DNA of 64,000 bases from Apricaphanius iberus. Taxonomy: Eukaryota > Chordata > Actinopteri > Cyprinodontiformes > Aphaniidae. The position numbers and the translations under genes were made by a program. This document shows, one piece after another, positions 62,521-64,000 of the stretch. The DNA is taken from assembly GCA_028564705.1 (NCBI GenBank), contig JAPXFQ010001662.1, positions 2,416,001 through 2,480,000 on the forward strand, written 5' to 3'. Under the pieces are notes generated by a model. That model did not search any database and had not been told where the DNA came from. It worked only from the letters and a program-made list of their open reading frames with translations. Positions within the stretch are counted from its first letter, which is position 1. Each line of letters opens with the position of its first letter.

Positions 62521-64000
62521 TTTGTGTCAGGGTGCTTGGAGAATAAAAGTATGCTACTTTTTGTCAAGGGTTGACCCATTTAAATGCTTCACTTTCATAT
62601 TTAATGCTCGACTTTGTTTGCCAAGTTAACCTCTATGAGAATTCAAGTTGCTTTCAGTCGATCTAAGATTTAACTTTTTCCACATCAGATCGATCCTGTT
62701 CAGGTAGTTTGAGCAGCAGGTATGTGTGCCTCCTGGCTCTGCTCCTGCAGAGGTTTTCCAGCCATGTTCCCACCCTGAAGCCACCTCAGTGCACACACAC
62801 TCGAAAGGTTGCATTGCACAACACACTGGCGTCCAATCAGATAAGCTGGAGATACAGTATGTAGGACAGAGAGACATGACAGAGCCAGTCCTTCTCTTCC
62901 CTGGGCTGTTTGGCTCTGGTTTTCTTCTGCTTTTCCTTATTATGCACAACTTAATCAGCCATATTATTATTTAAACGTGTCTAACCAACTATCTACACTG
63001 CTTTGAACAAAATGTGTCCAAATTTCCCCTTGTGGGACAAATAAAGGATTATTATATTCTATTTTCGTAAGCTGGACACACTTGAGATTTTTAGTGAAAC
63101 ATTTTTTGTACACAGGTTTACCACCGATTATGTTTTTCCACCACAAAAACCCAAATTATAGACTTTTATTTTTAACAGATCAGCTTCTTATGGATCTTTT
63201 TTGTCTCTTCACAATTTCCCTCTTCTTCTTACTCTTCAGTAAAGGCCAGACCAGCCTTTATTTAGACAGAACGAGGCCATCAAACATTTTAACTTTTGTT
63301 TCACGGGACCAGAATGTTGCAGCTGAAAACAAACATTGATCCTTAACATTTTCAGGTGTAAATTCCAGTTTTCCATCGATTGACGAACACAAAGATTCCC
63401 CATCAACTTATGGCAGACATTCCTACACTAAAAAAAATTCACAAAAACAGGAAAATATCAGAAACAGCAAGCAGAAAGGAATGAAAGAAGGGAAACCCAA
63501 GGGAGAGAGAAAGTAAGAAGGCCAGGAGAAGGGAATAAAGGAAGAAAACCACCAGGACCAGATGGAACTTGTAGCAATACAAAGATATGTAACTGAAGAG
63601 GGAAGGACGCGAGGATGAACAAAAAATAAGAATTTGAGCACAAACAGTGAAGAACACAAGTAATTACACACGGAAGAATGACGAACTGACTTTTCCACCA
63701 TCAGCTTTTGGGTGTAGAAGGTAAACTGTCTCCTGTTTGTTCAAAGCAATGATTGTATCCTTGATCAGCATATTTTCTTTATTGGCATATATTATTTGAA
63801 TCTCAAGACTCTTAGCTTTCCAATGATATATATGTTTGTGAATGTAAGATGGAATGAATAGTGGAACTGTACAACAGTTTGAGTGTCTTTAAAAGCGCTA
63901 TATAAATGTAATTCATTATAGAAAAAAAAAGATTGGGCGAGAGAGAAATGAAAACAGGAGGAAACATCTAAGAAAAATTAGAGGAAAAAAATGAGGTAAG
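62521..64000. other. Right end of window, no gene recognised
   Basis: LINE 3' tail words at 63000-63062 (aatttccccttgtgggacaa, ataaaggattattat) and a SINE/LINE-type tail at 63880-63925 (aaaagcgctatataaatg). A purine-rich stretch at 63425-63650 gives open antisense frames rich in Ser, Phe and Leu that I do not take as genes. Confidence 0.45.

Noticed and set aside
63425..63701. - strand frames of 60-92 codons
   Set aside because: Arise from a purine-rich stretch on the + strand; low-complexity Ser/Phe/Leu sequence with no known domain.

Overview
The window is nuclear DNA from a vertebrate, very probably a teleost fish. The coding sequence is cut into small exons with GT/AG borders. Introns are AT-rich and full of fish-type repeats: Tc1, hAT and TTAA-target MITEs, L2-like LINE tails and a tRNA-derived SINE. 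The only two genes I recognise are vertebrate orthologues. There are no bacterial operons, CRISPR arrays or replicon features. All calls come from reading the sequence; nothing was run against a database.

Layout. 1-11393 is 5' flank with no recognised gene, made largely of decayed transposons (long-arm MITE fragment, Tc1 relic, SINE, hAT MITE, truncated L2-like LINE, TTAA MITE). 11394-40968 holds mef2d on the + strand: a leader exon segment with nested uORFs and 12 coding exons whose phases join into one 575-codon frame. It has the MADS/MEF2 domain, alpha1 exon, 7-residue beta exon, Gln-rich and Gly-rich transactivation region, phospho-SUMO motif and C-terminal nuclear localisation signal. 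40969 to roughly 46 kb is its 3'UTR or downstream flank, with one clean hAT insertion. 46-50 kb is repeat-bearing intergenic DNA. 50166-56407 on the - strand is tmem79 (mattrin), four coding exons, 432 codons, five membrane spans, transcribed towards mef2d, with a likely non-coding first exon ending at 57315. 57.4-64 kb is again repeats. The main object there is a nested stack: an L2-like LINE on the - strand, split by an LTR-like segment, which is itself split by an apparently intact Tc1/mariner element with a DD38E catalytic triad, perfect 27-bp inverted repeats and a TA duplication.

The two genes share no known pathway. MEF2D is a nuclear MADS-box activator of muscle and neuronal genes; TMEM79 is a MAPEG-like membrane protein of the secretory route. 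Their closeness matches the linkage I recall around human 1q22. I found no clear new biological system. The items most worth a second look are the intact DD38E transposon, the TTAA MITE family with THAP-finger relics, two in-frame extra exons and a long Gly run in mef2d, the apparent absence of the muscle alpha2 exon, and the leader uORFs.
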